DNA of 64,000 nt. Source: Leyella lascolaii. GTDB lineage: Bacteria; Bacteroidota; Bacteroidia; Bacteroidales; Bacteroidaceae. Each line of letters opens with the position of its first letter. The stretch's first letter is position 1. Below the pieces are notes generated by a model, which was not told the DNA's origin, did no database searches, and saw nothing but the letters and a program-made list of their open reading frames with translations. The stretch is from positions 225,855 through 289,854 of the forward strand of contig NZ_LT556038.1 of assembly GCF_900079775.1 (NCBI RefSeq). The letters are read 5' to 3'. Shown in pieces: positions 9,435 through 18,357 of the stretch. A program made the translations under genes and the position numbers.

Positions 9435-10501
9435 AAAGTTATGCAATGTACCGTCTGCCGCACGGCAGAGAGATAGTAAGGATAACGCAGAGCACGGGCT
9501 TGCCCGAGGAACTGCAATCATACAGCGAGCTGAACGGGCGCAGCGGGTTTGTCTTCGCACCGTTCTGCATATCGCAGTCGTGCCCCGTACTGCTCATAAA
9601 ACCTGACTCCACAGAGACAATGCCTGCTCCGGAATGCCTGCATACAAACGCTCCCTGCGTTCCGCAACATACTGACGACACGCAGGGACGGAACGTGTAT
9701 GCGGCTGACTTCGCCGCCTTCCACGAGGCACTCACACGCGGGGAGTTCGACAAACTGGTGCTCGCGCGAAGCACTCAGGTGGAACACGCGCCCTCCATGC
9801 AGCCTGAAGAGATGTTCATGAGGGCGTGCCGGCTCTACCCGCGCATGTTTGTGGCACTCGTATCCACACCGCAAGGGGGCACGTGGCTTATGGCTACACC
9901 TGAGATTCTGCTCAGCGGCGACGCGCCGATATACTCCACCATGGCTCTGGCGGGCACCATGCGGCTGGACGACAGTCAGCTGTCGTTCGACACACCAGGG
10001 CACGATTCTGACACAGACAGCATCGTGTGGGACGACAAGAACACGCTCGAACAGGAATACGTGGCGGCATATATGCGCGAGCGCATAGCGCACTTCGCCT
10101 ACAACATAAGCAGTAAAGGACCCTATACAGCACGCGCCGGACGGCTGGTACATCTGCGCACGGACTTCACGTTCACGCTCACCGACATGCATCTTCTGGG
10201 CGACATCATCGACAGTCTGCACCCCACGCCTGCCGTGTGCGGCATACCCAAGGACGAGGCGCGGCGGTTCATCATGACGCATGAGTCGGCTGGACGCGGA
10301 TATTACAGCGGTTTCAGCGGTCCGATAAATCCCGACGGTGCCACACGGCTGTTTGTCTCGCTGCGCTGCATGAGCATCGGCGAGAGGACATGCCGTCTGT
10401 ATGCCGGAGGCGGACTGCTGCGCGAGAGCGACGAACAGCATGAGTGGGAGGAGACTGAATGTAAGATGGACACCATGAGGTGTGTGATAAACAACGGTTG
10501 A
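9431..10501 (+). CDS. menF: Isochorismate synthase
   Basis: A chorismate-binding enzyme of 356 residues that would convert chorismate to isochorismate, opening menaquinone synthesis. Family signatures are KLVLARSTQVE, WLMATPEILLS, MALAGTMR, the catalytic-domain block HESAGRGYYSGFSGPI and LFVSLRCMSI. The start overlaps the stop of the thioesterase gene (ATGA), suggesting translational coupling, and menD begins 1 bp after its stop. Anthranilate or aminodeoxychorismate synthase component I is excluded mainly by context: there is no glutamine amidotransferase partner, and menD is adjacent. Confidence 0.93.
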   Translation: MKSYAMYRLPHGREIVRITQSTGLPEELQSYSELNGRSGFVFAPFCISQSCPVLLIKPDSTETMPAPECLHTNAPCVPQHTDDTQGRNVYAADFAAFHEALTRGEFDKLVLARSTQVEHAPSMQPEEMFMRACRLYPRMFVALVSTPQGGTWLMATPEILLSGDAPIYSTMALAGTMRLDDSQLSFDTPGHDSDTDSIVWDDKNTLEQEYVAAYMRERIAHFAYNISSKGPYTARAGRLVHLRTDFTFTLTDMHLLGDIIDSLHPTPAVCGIPKDEARRFIMTHESAGRGYYSGFSGPINPDGATRLFVSLRCMSIGERTCRLYAGGGLLRESDEQHEWEETECKMDTMRCVINNG

Positions 10502-10502
10502 A

Positions 10503-12206
10503 ATGTACAGCAACAAGGAGAACGTCAACATCCTTACGGCACTGCTCGCCGCCTATGGGGTGCGCCATGCGGTGGTGTGCCCGGGCAGCCGCAACGCGCC
10601 CATAGTGCACAATCTCAACGAATGTCCCGGCATAGAGTGTCATCCCGTGACCGACGAACGCTCGGCTGCCTTCTGTGCCATAGGCATCAGTCTGGCGACC
10701 GGCATGAGTCCGGTGGCTGTGTGCGTCACGTCAGGCTCAGCGTTGCTCAATGTCGCGCCTGCCGTAGCAGAGGCGTTCTACCGCCACATACCGCTCATCG
10801 TCATCTCGGCAGACCGTCCGGCACAGTGGATAGGACAGCTCGACGGGCAGACACTGCCTCAGCCGGGGGCTTTCGGCATGATGGTGCGCAAGGACATAAG
10901 CCTGCCTGAGCCGCACAACGATGAGGAGCGGTGGATGTGCGGACGCATGGTGTGCGAGGCTCTCTATCTTTCCACATGCCGCACTCCTGCTCCGGTGCAT
11001 ATCAATGTGCCGATAACCGAACCGCTTTTCACATTCGACAGTGAGCGTCTGCCCGACGTGCGCGCCATAAGACGGTGCCAGCGCGACAGCCGGGACTGCA
11101 TGTGCGACACTCTGCCCGACGGATGGTTCGTGGCACGAAAGCCGATGGTGGTGATAGGACAGATGCCTTACGGCGCGATTGACAGCCGCACGCTGAAGGA
11201 GCTGTCGCGCTCGTTCGTCACGCTGTGCGAGCCGCTCGGAGCCGAGGCTGTGCACTTCGACGAGGTCATACGCGCCATAGGCAATGACCGCGACTACATG
11301 CCCGACTACATTATATATATAGGTGACACTGTCGTAAGCAAGGCTGCACGACGCTTTCTGAGACTCTCCGGCGCGCCGTCTTGTCTGCTCACGCCGGACG
11401 CAGCGACAATATCCGACCCTCTCATGCATCTCTCCCACATCGCCCAGTACGACAGTGCGGAGGCTCTGAAGAGGCTGCCGGAGATGCTGCGTACAGGCTG
11501 CCGCGACACCGCAAAATCTCTTCCGCCAGACGCTGCAGAGGAAACCGAAGTCTCACGCACGCGGTTTCTCCGGCTGTGGAACGCCGCGCTCGACACCGCG
11601 CGACGCCATTCGGAGGACTACGAACCGGAATATTCGTCAATGGCTGCGGTGAGATACTTCGAGCAACAGCTTGCCGACATGGAATATGACTGGCACGTGC
11701 ATTACGCCAACAGCTCGGCGGTGAGGCTCGCCAACATCTTCGCGGCGCACCACGTGGAGTGCAACCGCGGTGTGAACGGCATAGAGGGATGCCTGTCAAC
11801 AGCGGCTGGGCACTCCATGGCTACGGCTGACATGGTGTTCTGCATCATAGGAGACCTGAGCTTCTTCTACGACCAGAACGCGCTGTGGAACACTTCGCTG
11901 AAAGGCAATCTGCGCATCATCATGCTCAACAACGGAGGCGGAAGCATCTTCCGAGGACTGCCGGGACTGAGCGACAGCGCGGCGGCTGACCGTCTGGTGG
12001 CGGCATGTCACGCCACGACAGCGGAGGGAATATGCACGCAAAACGATGTAGGCTACATTGCCGTACACAACATGGAGGAAATGCGGATAGGCATAGTGAC
12101 ACTGCTCACACGCCGCTCCTCACGTCCAATGCTGCTCGAAGTGAAGACCGATGCGACGACAGACAACGACGTGATTGACGCATACTTCAATTCTCTTTCA
12201 CTCTGA
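10503..12206 (+). CDS. menD: 2-succinyl-5-enolpyruvyl-6-hydroxy-3-cyclohexene-1-carboxylate synthase
   Basis: A ThDP-dependent enzyme joining isochorismate with a succinic semialdehyde unit from 2-oxoglutarate. It has 567 residues, the usual length. The N-terminal pyrimidine-binding domain shows VVCPGSRNAPIVHNL and the catalytic glutamate in VTDERSAAFCAIG (about 50-62). The C-terminal pyrophosphate domain has GIEGCLSTAAGHSMA, GDLSFFYDQNALW and LNNGGGSIFRGLPGL. It follows menF with a 1-bp gap. The next men gene, menB, is 4 kb away because two secreted-protein genes lie between. Confidence 0.95.
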   Translation: MYSNKENVNILTALLAAYGVRHAVVCPGSRNAPIVHNLNECPGIECHPVTDERSAAFCAIGISLATGMSPVAVCVTSGSALLNVAPAVAEAFYRHIPLIVISADRPAQWIGQLDGQTLPQPGAFGMMVRKDISLPEPHNDEERWMCGRMVCEALYLSTCRTPAPVHINVPITEPLFTFDSERLPDVRAIRRCQRDSRDCMCDTLPDGWFVARKPMVVIGQMPYGAIDSRTLKELSRSFVTLCEPLGAEAVHFDEVIRAIGNDRDYMPDYIIYIGDTVVSKAARRFLRLSGAPSCLLTPDAATISDPLMHLSHIAQYDSAEALKRLPEMLRTGCRDTAKSLPPDAAEETEVSRTRFLRLWNAALDTARRHSEDYEPEYSSMAAVRYFEQQLADMEYDWHVHYANSSAVRLANIFAAHHVECNRGVNGIEGCLSTAAGHSMATADMVFCIIGDLSFFYDQNALWNTSLKGNLRIIMLNNGGGSIFRGLPGLSDSAAADRLVAACHATTAEGICTQNDVGYIAVHNMEEMRIGIVTLLTRRSSRPMLLEVKTDATTDNDVIDAYFNSLSL

Positions 12207-12448
12207 CACACCGTCCGGACACACTCCTTTCACAACAAACAATACCCGAACAACATCCTCACACTCTCTTCCATCACATCCGTCCGGTGCCGCACCATCC
12301 GACTGGCGGCACCAGATGACAGCACGCATACGTCCGTTCCGGACAATAGAAAATACTATACTTGTATACTAAAACACCTTTTAAGTTTTACAAATGTCAC
12401 CAAAACACATTATAACCCAGCATTTTGCATAAAATAAACGATAAAATA
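12207..12448. other. Non-coding gap after menD
   Basis: Low-complexity C- and A-rich sequence, turning AT-rich toward 12350-12448. I see no gene, no strong hairpin terminator and none of the window's repeat families here. Confidence 0.5.
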
Positions 12449-12480
12449 TTGTCATATGTAAGATGTTTTCCTTACATTTG
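12449..12480 (+). promoter_or_regulatory. Promoter of the first secreted paralogue
   Basis: TTG at 12449-12451, a 21-bp spacer and TACATTTG at 12473-12480 fit the Bacteroidota -33/-7 pattern. The ATG is 35 bp downstream at 12516. A homologous promoter with the same 21-bp spacer is at 14276-14307. Confidence 0.75.
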
Positions 12481-12515
12481 TAAAATATTTTACAGCACGT
12501 TTAAAATTTATATTT

Positions 12516-13715
12516 ATGAGAAAACTTTTACTTATCGCAGCTGCCCTTTTTTCTTTAGGCAGCATGGCACAAAGACCATTTGAATCACACACAACATTCA
12601 ACACCCTCAACAAGAGTATGAAAGTGAACAGTCTCATGAGCCGGATGCCGGCAGCACGCATCGCAAAACCGGCGAACGCTCAAGCCAAGGCTCCGGCTAA
12701 AGCGCCCGAAGGCGAGTCCCACACTTACTACCTCGACTGCTTCAACTCATGCTTTAAAATAGGCGATATACCTGAAATACACAAAGCCATAGACATTGTG
12801 TTTGCAGCCGACAACAAGGTTTATATCAAGAATATGATGTACCCGTCGATGTTCGACACCTACATTGAGGGAGTGCTGAAGGATAATGTCATTACCATCA
12901 AAAACGGTCAGCAGATAGGAGAAGTTCAGGGACGTAATATGGTGTTATGCAACATGACATATGATAAAGCAACCAATAAGATAAATACGGACACGTCAAA
13001 CGACTTCACTCTTACAATAGACAAGGACTACGGAGTAATAACAAGCGAGCCCTCAAGTTATCTCGGAATATGTACCGATGATTACCAGATAACGTTGACT
13101 GAAGCCGGAAATATGCAGTTCATACCGGCTGAGCTGTTCCCCGAAGCTGACGAATATGAATACACATACGACTATGAATCGGCAAAAACTCCGCAGCAGA
13201 AAGGCAAGAAGGGCACTGTGCAGATAATCAAATTCGGACAATACAGATACATCAAAGGGCTGATGCCGGAAGCTGCTCCGGACGCATGGGTGATGGCAGA
13301 AGACAATAACGGCACACTCACAGTCTCCTTACCGCAAGCCATCGGGGAAGACTACGCTGCTGTTTTTGTCGACTTCAGCCAGGGAGGTACCTTCATCTTC
13401 GATCCCGTCACATTCAAATATGATGCTGCCTCAGACTCTTATGTGATGTCAAAATATTCACTCATCGATCTGTTCCCGACATACGACGAGAAAACGAATA
13501 CATATAGCGTTGGCTACAGCACAAGCTACAACAACCTGAAAATAAAGGCAACGACAACCGGAATAAGCAATGTCGGGAACTCTGTCGCCGATGTTGTGTC
13601 AACGGAATATTACGACCTCTCTGGCAGAAGGGTAAGCGACGCGCAGAAGGGATTGTACATTAAAGTGATGAAATATGCTGACGGAACGACAAAGAGCGTG
13701 AAGACCGTTAAGTAA
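12516..13715 (+). CDS. Secreted protein with C-terminal sorting-like motif, paralogue 1
   Basis: A 399-residue protein with signal peptide MRKLLLIAAALFSLGSMAQ, then a linker rich in Ala, Lys and Pro (AKAPAKAPEGESHTYYLD). The rest is beta-rich sequence I do not recognise as a named domain. The last 45 residues (STEYYDLSGRRVSDAQKGLY, ending TTKSVKTVK) resemble the YDLxGR/KGIYIK C-terminal region common in Bacteroidales secreted proteins, which suggests type IX-like export or surface attachment. A paralogue of almost the same length follows at 14769. Both interrupt the men operon between menD and menB. Function is unknown. Confidence 0.85.
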   Translation: MRKLLLIAAALFSLGSMAQRPFESHTTFNTLNKSMKVNSLMSRMPAARIAKPANAQAKAPAKAPEGESHTYYLDCFNSCFKIGDIPEIHKAIDIVFAADNKVYIKNMMYPSMFDTYIEGVLKDNVITIKNGQQIGEVQGRNMVLCNMTYDKATNKINTDTSNDFTLTIDKDYGVITSEPSSYLGICTDDYQITLTEAGNMQFIPAELFPEADEYEYTYDYESAKTPQQKGKKGTVQIIKFGQYRYIKGLMPEAAPDAWVMAEDNNGTLTVSLPQAIGEDYAAVFVDFSQGGTFIFDPVTFKYDAASDSYVMSKYSLIDLFPTYDEKTNTYSVGYSTSYNNLKIKATTTGISNVGNSVADVVSTEYYDLSGRRVSDAQKGLYIKVMKYADGTTKSVKTVK

Positions 13716-13765
13716 TAAATATGTAAAAGCAGGCAATAACATCAATTGTCCATATACAATTTTAC

Positions 13766-13804
13766 GGCAGGCTTGTCTTATGAAAGGCAAACCTGCCTTT
13801 TTTA
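13766..13804 (+). terminator. Terminator of secreted paralogue 1
   Basis: GGCAGG (13766-13771) pairs with CCTGCC (13792-13797) around GCTTGTCTTATGAAAGGCAA, followed by a T run. The same hairpin with almost the same loop follows paralogue 2, so the terminator was duplicated with the gene. Confidence 0.85.
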
Positions 13805-13972
13805 TGTATGTAAGCAGACTCATACTTTTCCAATCCCGAGCCGGTGTGAACTATCCTGTCTCTCATACATACGGTGTCGGCGGATGTATGCAAAACACAG
13901 GATGACAGCACTCTTATGCCTTTCCCGACACACTAAAAACGCAAACCCATAAACTAAAAGCTCCGGACCGGA

Positions 13973-14214
13973 TCAAAAAAACGTAAAAACCAGTACAAGA
14001 AAAACACAGAACTGGCACACGAAAAATACGAAAGCCATACACGAAAAATACAAAAGCCGTACACGAAAAATACAAAACCGATATTTAAGAAAGACCTAAA
14101 CTCCACTCGAGAAACATAAAACAAATACTCGAAAAACGTAAAACCGATACACGAAAAACACCGAACAGGCACAAAAAAAACACAAAAGCGACACACGGAA
14201 AAGCCTTTCTCATC
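13973..14214. repeat. A-rich tandem array, eleven units of exactly 22 bp
   Basis: Eleven contiguous 22-bp units such as ACACGAAAAATACAAAAGCC followed by GT, at 13973, 13995, 14017 and every 22 bp to 14193. Sequence varies but spacing does not. Less certain units may extend left to about 13930. The array is non-coding and lies between the terminator of paralogue 1 and the promoter of paralogue 2. Confidence 0.85.
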
Positions 14215-14275
14215 GTCCAAAAGCCACCAAAAAGAACAATATTTAGGCATTTTGTATAAATTAATCGGTATTTTA

Positions 14276-14307
14276 TTGTAATTTGAAAGATATTTTATCT
14301 ACTTTTG
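14276..14307 (+). promoter_or_regulatory. Original promoter of secreted paralogue 2, now displaced
   Basis: TTG (14276-14278), a 21-bp spacer and TACTTTTG (14300-14307) match the paralogue 1 promoter, and the next 35 bases are homologous to the paralogue 1 leader. The leader ends in TTTAT at 14340-14344, exactly where the start codon should be, and an insertion begins at 14345. Confidence 0.75.
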
Positions 14308-14344
14308 TAAAAATTTTTTCAACACTTTAAAAACTTATATTTAT

Positions 14345-14765
14345 CCTTAATTCCGCAACACTATTATAAATTAAACTTTTTAAGTACCTGAGCAACAAAA
14401 AGTTGCTCAGGATTTTGCCATGTCGAAGAATTCACTTATCTTAGTGTTGCAAAAAATAAACAAGAAAATCCGACGATAGACATGGCAAAAATACAAATTA
14501 AATCTGAGAAACTCACTCCTTTTGGAGGAATATTTTCTATCATCTATACCTGTAATAATGCTTACGCAGACATTTTTCAGACTGATTTTGGATAACGCCT
14601 ACAACTTATGGGTATGATACTGCGTATTGCCTCAAGTCGCATTGTGGGGTAAGGGAATATTGAGGGTTGCAGTGGGGATTTCTACCTCAATTTATCTGCT
14701 AATTCAGTAAGAGAGGACATGTACACGCAAGAAGGACGTTGAAGGGCTTAGTTGAGGATTTGAGG
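14345..14765 (+). mobile_element. IS1380-family remnant, 421 bp, with TSD and terminal inverted repeats
   Basis: The left end CCTTAATTCCGCAAC and the reverse complement of the right end, CCTCAAATCCTCAAC, match at 12 of 15 positions. The insert is flanked by a 5-bp direct repeat TTTAT (14340-14344 and 14766-14770). Near the left end is a hairpin CCTGAGCAAC/GTTGCTCAGG (14387-14411). Inside is a short frame beginning MAKIQIKSEKLTPFGGIF, the N-terminus typical of IS1380-type transposases in Bacteroidota as I recall them. Most of the element is deleted, so it is non-autonomous. It separates paralogue 2 from its ancestral promoter. Confidence 0.85.
14482..14595 (+). pseudogene. Truncated IS1380-type transposase
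   Basis: The ATG at 14482 opens a 37-codon frame, MAKIQIKSEKLTPFGGIFSI, then IYTCNNAYADIFQTDFG and a stop. The first 20 residues look like an intact transposase N-terminus. The join to NNAYADIFQTDFG is consistent with a large internal deletion, and the catalytic residues are absent. Confidence 0.75.
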
Positions 14766-14768
14766 TTT

Positions 14769-15968
14769 ATGAGAAAACTTTTACTTATCACAGCTGTCCT
14801 TTTTTCTTTAGGCAGCATGGCGCAAAGACCGCTTGACTTCACCAAAAACATCAGGACATTCAACAAGAACCTGAAACTGAACAGTCTGATGAGCCAAATG
14901 CCGACCTCACACATCGCAAAACCAGCGAAGGCACAAGCCAAAGCTCCGGCAAAAGCACCCGAAGGTGAGTCTCACACATATTACCTCGACTTCTACAATC
15001 AATGCTATGGTGTGGGCATATTTCCTGAAGTTCACAAAGCAGTCAACATCATATTCGGTTCTGAAAACAAGGTTTATATACAGAACATGATGTATCCCTC
15101 AGAATTTAATACATACATTGAAGGTGAGCTGAACGGTAACGTTATCACAATAAAGAACGGACAGCTGATCGGTGTGATACAAGGATATAACATGGTATTA
15201 TGCAACATGGTTCTGGATGAAACGACAGGACAGATAAGCCTTGACACATCAAAAGACTTCACTCTTACCATAGACGAGAACTACGGAATAATAACAAGCG
15301 ACATAACAGGATTCATCGAAATATTCACCGAAGATTACGAAATGGTTTACACCTGTTCAGGAATGATGCAGTTCACACCGGCAGAACTGTACCCTGAAGC
15401 AGACAAACACGAATACACATACGACTATGAAGCATACAGCACTCCGCTTCAGACAAACAAGAAAGGCACTGTCCAGATTATAAATCTCGGTCAGTACAGC
15501 TACGTTAAAGGTCTTATGCCGGAGGAAGCACCGGACGCATGGCTTATGGCAGTAAACGAAAACGGCTCGTTATCAATCACCTTACCGCAAATCATTGAGG
15601 AAGACCGGTGTGCCGCTTTCGTCGATTTCAAAGACGGAGGATCTATTATCCAGACGCCTGTAACATTCGAATATGACAAGGCGTCAGACTCTTACGTATT
15701 GTCAGAATATTCTCTTACAGATTTGTTCGCATCATATGATGAGGAGAGCGGAACCCTTGGCATAGGTTACAGCGAAAACTACGACAATCTGAAGATAAAG
15801 GCATATACTACCGGAATAAACAAGGTTGAGGACTCAGACGCCGACATTGTGTCGACAGAATACTACGACCTCTCAGGCCGCAGTCTGAACAATGCCCAGA
15901 AAGGCATCAACATCAAGGTGATGAAATATTCTGACGGAACAACCAAGACTGTGAAGGTTGCAAAGTAA
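14769..15968 (+). CDS. Secreted protein with C-terminal sorting-like motif, paralogue 2
   Basis: A 399-residue paralogue of 12516-13715. The chosen ATG at 14769 gives the same signal peptide (MRKLLLITAVLFSLGSMAQ). The frame is open ten codons further upstream, but those codons lie inside the IS remnant. Shared blocks include KAPAKAPEGESHTYYLD, YIEGELNGNVITIKNGQ, PEADKHEYTYDYEA and the C-terminal STEYYDLSGRSL with KVMKYSDGTTKTVKVAK. The coding frame is intact although the original promoter is now more than 430 bp away across an IS remnant. Expression may depend on read-through or on sequences inside the insertion. Function is unknown. Confidence 0.85.
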   Translation: MRKLLLITAVLFSLGSMAQRPLDFTKNIRTFNKNLKLNSLMSQMPTSHIAKPAKAQAKAPAKAPEGESHTYYLDFYNQCYGVGIFPEVHKAVNIIFGSENKVYIQNMMYPSEFNTYIEGELNGNVITIKNGQLIGVIQGYNMVLCNMVLDETTGQISLDTSKDFTLTIDENYGIITSDITGFIEIFTEDYEMVYTCSGMMQFTPAELYPEADKHEYTYDYEAYSTPLQTNKKGTVQIINLGQYSYVKGLMPEEAPDAWLMAVNENGSLSITLPQIIEEDRCAAFVDFKDGGSIIQTPVTFEYDKASDSYVLSEYSLTDLFASYDEESGTLGIGYSENYDNLKIKAYTTGINKVEDSDADIVSTEYYDLSGRSLNNAQKGINIKVMKYSDGTTKTVKVAK

Positions 15969-16015
15969 GAAACAGATAAAAGCAAGCATACATTATATTA
16001 TTTATATGTAATTCC

Positions 16016-16054
16016 GGGCAGGTTTGTCTTATGAAAGGCATGCCTGCCTTTTTT
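16016..16054 (+). terminator. Terminator of secreted paralogue 2
   Basis: GGGCAGG (16016-16022) pairs with CCTGCC (16043-16048) around a TTGTCTTATGAAAGGCATG loop, followed by six T. It is a duplicate of the hairpin at 13766. Confidence 0.85.
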
Positions 16055-16104
16055 ATGGACATACATTTTGTGGTGCGGGAAAGGGAAAGTCAGCCGGTGA
16101 CGGT

Positions 16105-16135
16105 TTGCTGTTATGACAAAAAATTGATAACTTTG
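16105..16135 (+). promoter_or_regulatory. Promoter of menB
   Basis: TTG (16105-16107), a 20-bp spacer and TAACTTTG (16128-16135). This gives menB and the genes after it their own promoter, separate from the aroB-menD half. The expected leader is about 125 nt. Confidence 0.75.
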
Positions 16136-16266
16136 CGGATATGGCGGCAAAGGGACTGACGGGCGGAAAAGCGTGTCCTGTCATACGCAAGGCGGCACTA
16201 CGCGGCACGGCATTTCCAAGACACCTTTGCCGACAGCGTTTTAAGACAACAAAAAAGCATAAAGAC

Positions 16267-17094
16267 ATGAATAAAAGAGAATGGAAACCGATAGAAGGTT
16301 TCGACTTCAAGGAGATTCTTTTCGACGAGTATAACGGCATAGCCCGCATAACAATCAACCGTCCGAGATGGCGCAACGCCTTCACGCCACGCACTACATG
16401 GGAGATGTCGCAGGCGTTCGCATGGTGCAGGGAGGCGCAGCGCATAGGGGTGGTGATACTCACCGGCGCGGGCGACAAGGCGTTCTGCTCTGGCGGCGAC
16501 ATGAACGTGAAGGGACGCGGAGGATATGTCGGCGAGGACGGAGTGCCGCGGCTAAACGTGCTGGACGTGCAGAAACAGATACGCTCGCTGCCGAAACCGG
16601 TCATAGCGATGGTGAACGGATATGCCATCGGAGGCGGACACGTGCTTCACCTGATGTGCGACCTCACCATAGCGAGCGACAACGCGATATTCGGACAGAC
16701 CGGTCCCAAGGTGGGATCGTTCGACGCCGGGTTCGGCGCTTCCTATCTTGCGCGCATCGTGGGACAGAAAAAGGCGCGCGAGATATGGTTTCTATGCAGG
16801 CAGTACTCGGCGGAAGAGGCTGAGCGCATGGGCATGGTGAACAAGGTGGTGCCATTCGACGAACTGGAGGACACGTGTGTGGAATGGGCTGAAAGGATGA
16901 TGGAGCACAGTCCGCTCGCACTGAGAATGATAAAGGCGGGGCTCAATGCGGAGCTCGACGGACAGGCTGGCATACAGGAACTTGCAGGCGACGCCACCAT
17001 GCTCTACTACTTCCTGGACGAAGCACAAGAGGGAGGCAGGGCGTTCCTCGAGAAGCGCAAGCCCGACTTCGGCAAGTTCCCGAAACTGCCCTAA
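16267..17094 (+). CDS. menB: 1,4-dihydroxy-2-naphthoyl-CoA synthase
   Basis: A crotonase-fold enzyme that cyclises o-succinylbenzoyl-CoA to DHNA-CoA. It has 275 residues from [17 protein letters not shown]. The frame is open 42 codons upstream to an ATG at 16141, but that ATG lies at the expected transcription start and those residues do not resemble MenB. Motifs: [35 protein letters not shown] (oxyanion hole), [18 protein letters not shown] and the conserved C-terminal [13 protein letters not shown]. It restarts the men block after the 4-kb interruption, with menC 63 bp downstream. Confidence 0.95.
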   Translation: MNKREWKPIEGFDFKEILFDEYNGIARITINRPRWRNAFTPRTTWEMSQAFAWCREAQRIGVVILTGAGDKAFCSGGDMNVKGRGGYVGEDGVPRLNVLDVQKQIRSLPKPVIAMVNGYAIGGGHVLHLMCDLTIASDNAIFGQTGPKVGSFDAGFGASYLARIVGQKKAREIWFLCRQYSAEEAERMGMVNKVVPFDELEDTCVEWAERMMEHSPLALRMIKAGLNAELDGQAGIQELAGDATMLYYFLDEAQEGGRAFLEKRKPDFGKFPKLP

Positions 17095-17157
17095 GCCTCT
17101 CTGAGAGACCGTGAGAAAGTCATCACCACAACAGAAAAGGAACGACAAGACACCATT

Positions 17158-18186
17158 ATGAGAAAAATAAGCGTCAGACAGCGCACGCTCCACTTCAGAC
17201 AACCTGCCGGAACGTCGCGCGGAACATACACCACACGCACGTCGTGGTTTCTGGAAATGACGTCAGACGACGCCCCCGGACGCTCCGGAACAGGAGAGTG
17301 CGCGCCCCTGCCCGACCTCAGCTGCGACGCCTCTCCGGCTTATGAGCAGACACTGAAGGCATTGTGCCGGATGTATGAGACGAGGCAGTCGATAGACTAC
17401 AGCCTCATGCGTCCCTACCCGTCGATGCTCTTCGGCATGGAGACGGCAGAGAGAAACTTTGAGCAGGGCGGCTCTGTCATCTTCGACACACCGTTCACCC
17501 GAGGCGAGGAAGGCATACCGATAAACGGTCTGGTGTGGATGGGCTCGCTGCAGGAGATGATGAGCCGCCTGGAGGAAAAGATGCAGGCGGGATTCGCATG
17601 CGTCAAACTGAAGATAGGGGCTATTGACTTCGACGACGAGATGCGGCTGATAAGGCACATCAGAAACCGCTTCGGAAAGGAATACATAGAACTGCGAGTG
17701 GATGCCAACGGTGGTTTCTCGCCCGCCGAGGCTCCGCAAAGGCTCGAACAGCTCGCGGCATACGACATCCACTCCATAGAACAGCCGATAAGGCAACGGC
17801 AGTGGACCGAGATGGCACGGCTGTGCCGCGAGTCCCCGCTTCCGATAGCCTTGGACGAGGAACTCATCGGGGTGAACTCAAAGGAGATGAAGACGCAGAT
17901 GCTCGACTTCATCCGTCCGCAATACATCATCCTCAAACCGTCACTGCACGGAGGCATGCACGGCACGCGCGAATGGAAAGAGCTGGCTGACAAGAGAGGC
18001 ATAGGCTCGTGGATAACAAGCGCGCTTGAAAGCAACGTGGGGCTCAACGCGGTGGCTCAGCTCGCCGCAAGCGTCTACGGACCGGGCATCACCACGCCTC
18101 AGGGACTGGGCACCGGACTGCTCTTCACGGACAATCTGCCCATGCCGCTCGAGATAAGGAAAGACCGGCTTTGGCGCGTACCGTGA
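17158..18186 (+). CDS. menC: o-Succinylbenzoate synthase
   Basis: An enolase-superfamily dehydratase converting SHCHC to o-succinylbenzoate, 342 residues. The catalytic lysine pair is in FACVKLKIGA, and the metal ligands are in LRVDANGGFSPAEA (D), SIEQPI (E) and IALDEELIG (D/E). The second base lysine is in YIILKPSLHGG. The C-terminal barrel motif is SALESNVGLNAVAQLAA. It follows menB and precedes menE, so the second half of the men block reads B-C-E. Confidence 0.93.
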   Translation: MRKISVRQRTLHFRQPAGTSRGTYTTRTSWFLEMTSDDAPGRSGTGECAPLPDLSCDASPAYEQTLKALCRMYETRQSIDYSLMRPYPSMLFGMETAERNFEQGGSVIFDTPFTRGEEGIPINGLVWMGSLQEMMSRLEEKMQAGFACVKLKIGAIDFDDEMRLIRHIRNRFGKEYIELRVDANGGFSPAEAPQRLEQLAAYDIHSIEQPIRQRQWTEMARLCRESPLPIALDEELIGVNSKEMKTQMLDFIRPQYIILKPSLHGGMHGTREWKELADKRGIGSWITSALESNVGLNAVAQLAASVYGPGITTPQGLGTGLLFTDNLPMPLEIRKDRLWRVP

Positions 18187-18357
18187 CAGCCCATCACTTT
18201 TATGCCTTTAGCGAAAGGCTACAACAGGCTGACATTTCAGTCCATACAGATTTGTCATAATCAGCAGCATAATATGCCGGAACAATAAAAAAATGTGTCT
18301 GCCCGTATATAATGAAACGACAGGCACACATCCGGCAAGACATAAATACAGACAAAA

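Noticed and set aside
14345..14765. Leader RNA or riboswitch upstream of the second secreted paralogue
   Set aside because: The CCTGAGCAAC hairpin looked like a regulatory structure, but flanking direct repeats, inverted ends and a transposase N-terminus show it is an IS remnant.
16141..16266. N-terminal extension of MenB from the ATG at 16141
   Set aside because: That ATG lies at the predicted transcription start, the 42 residues do not resemble MenB, and the family start MNKREWKP follows at 16267.
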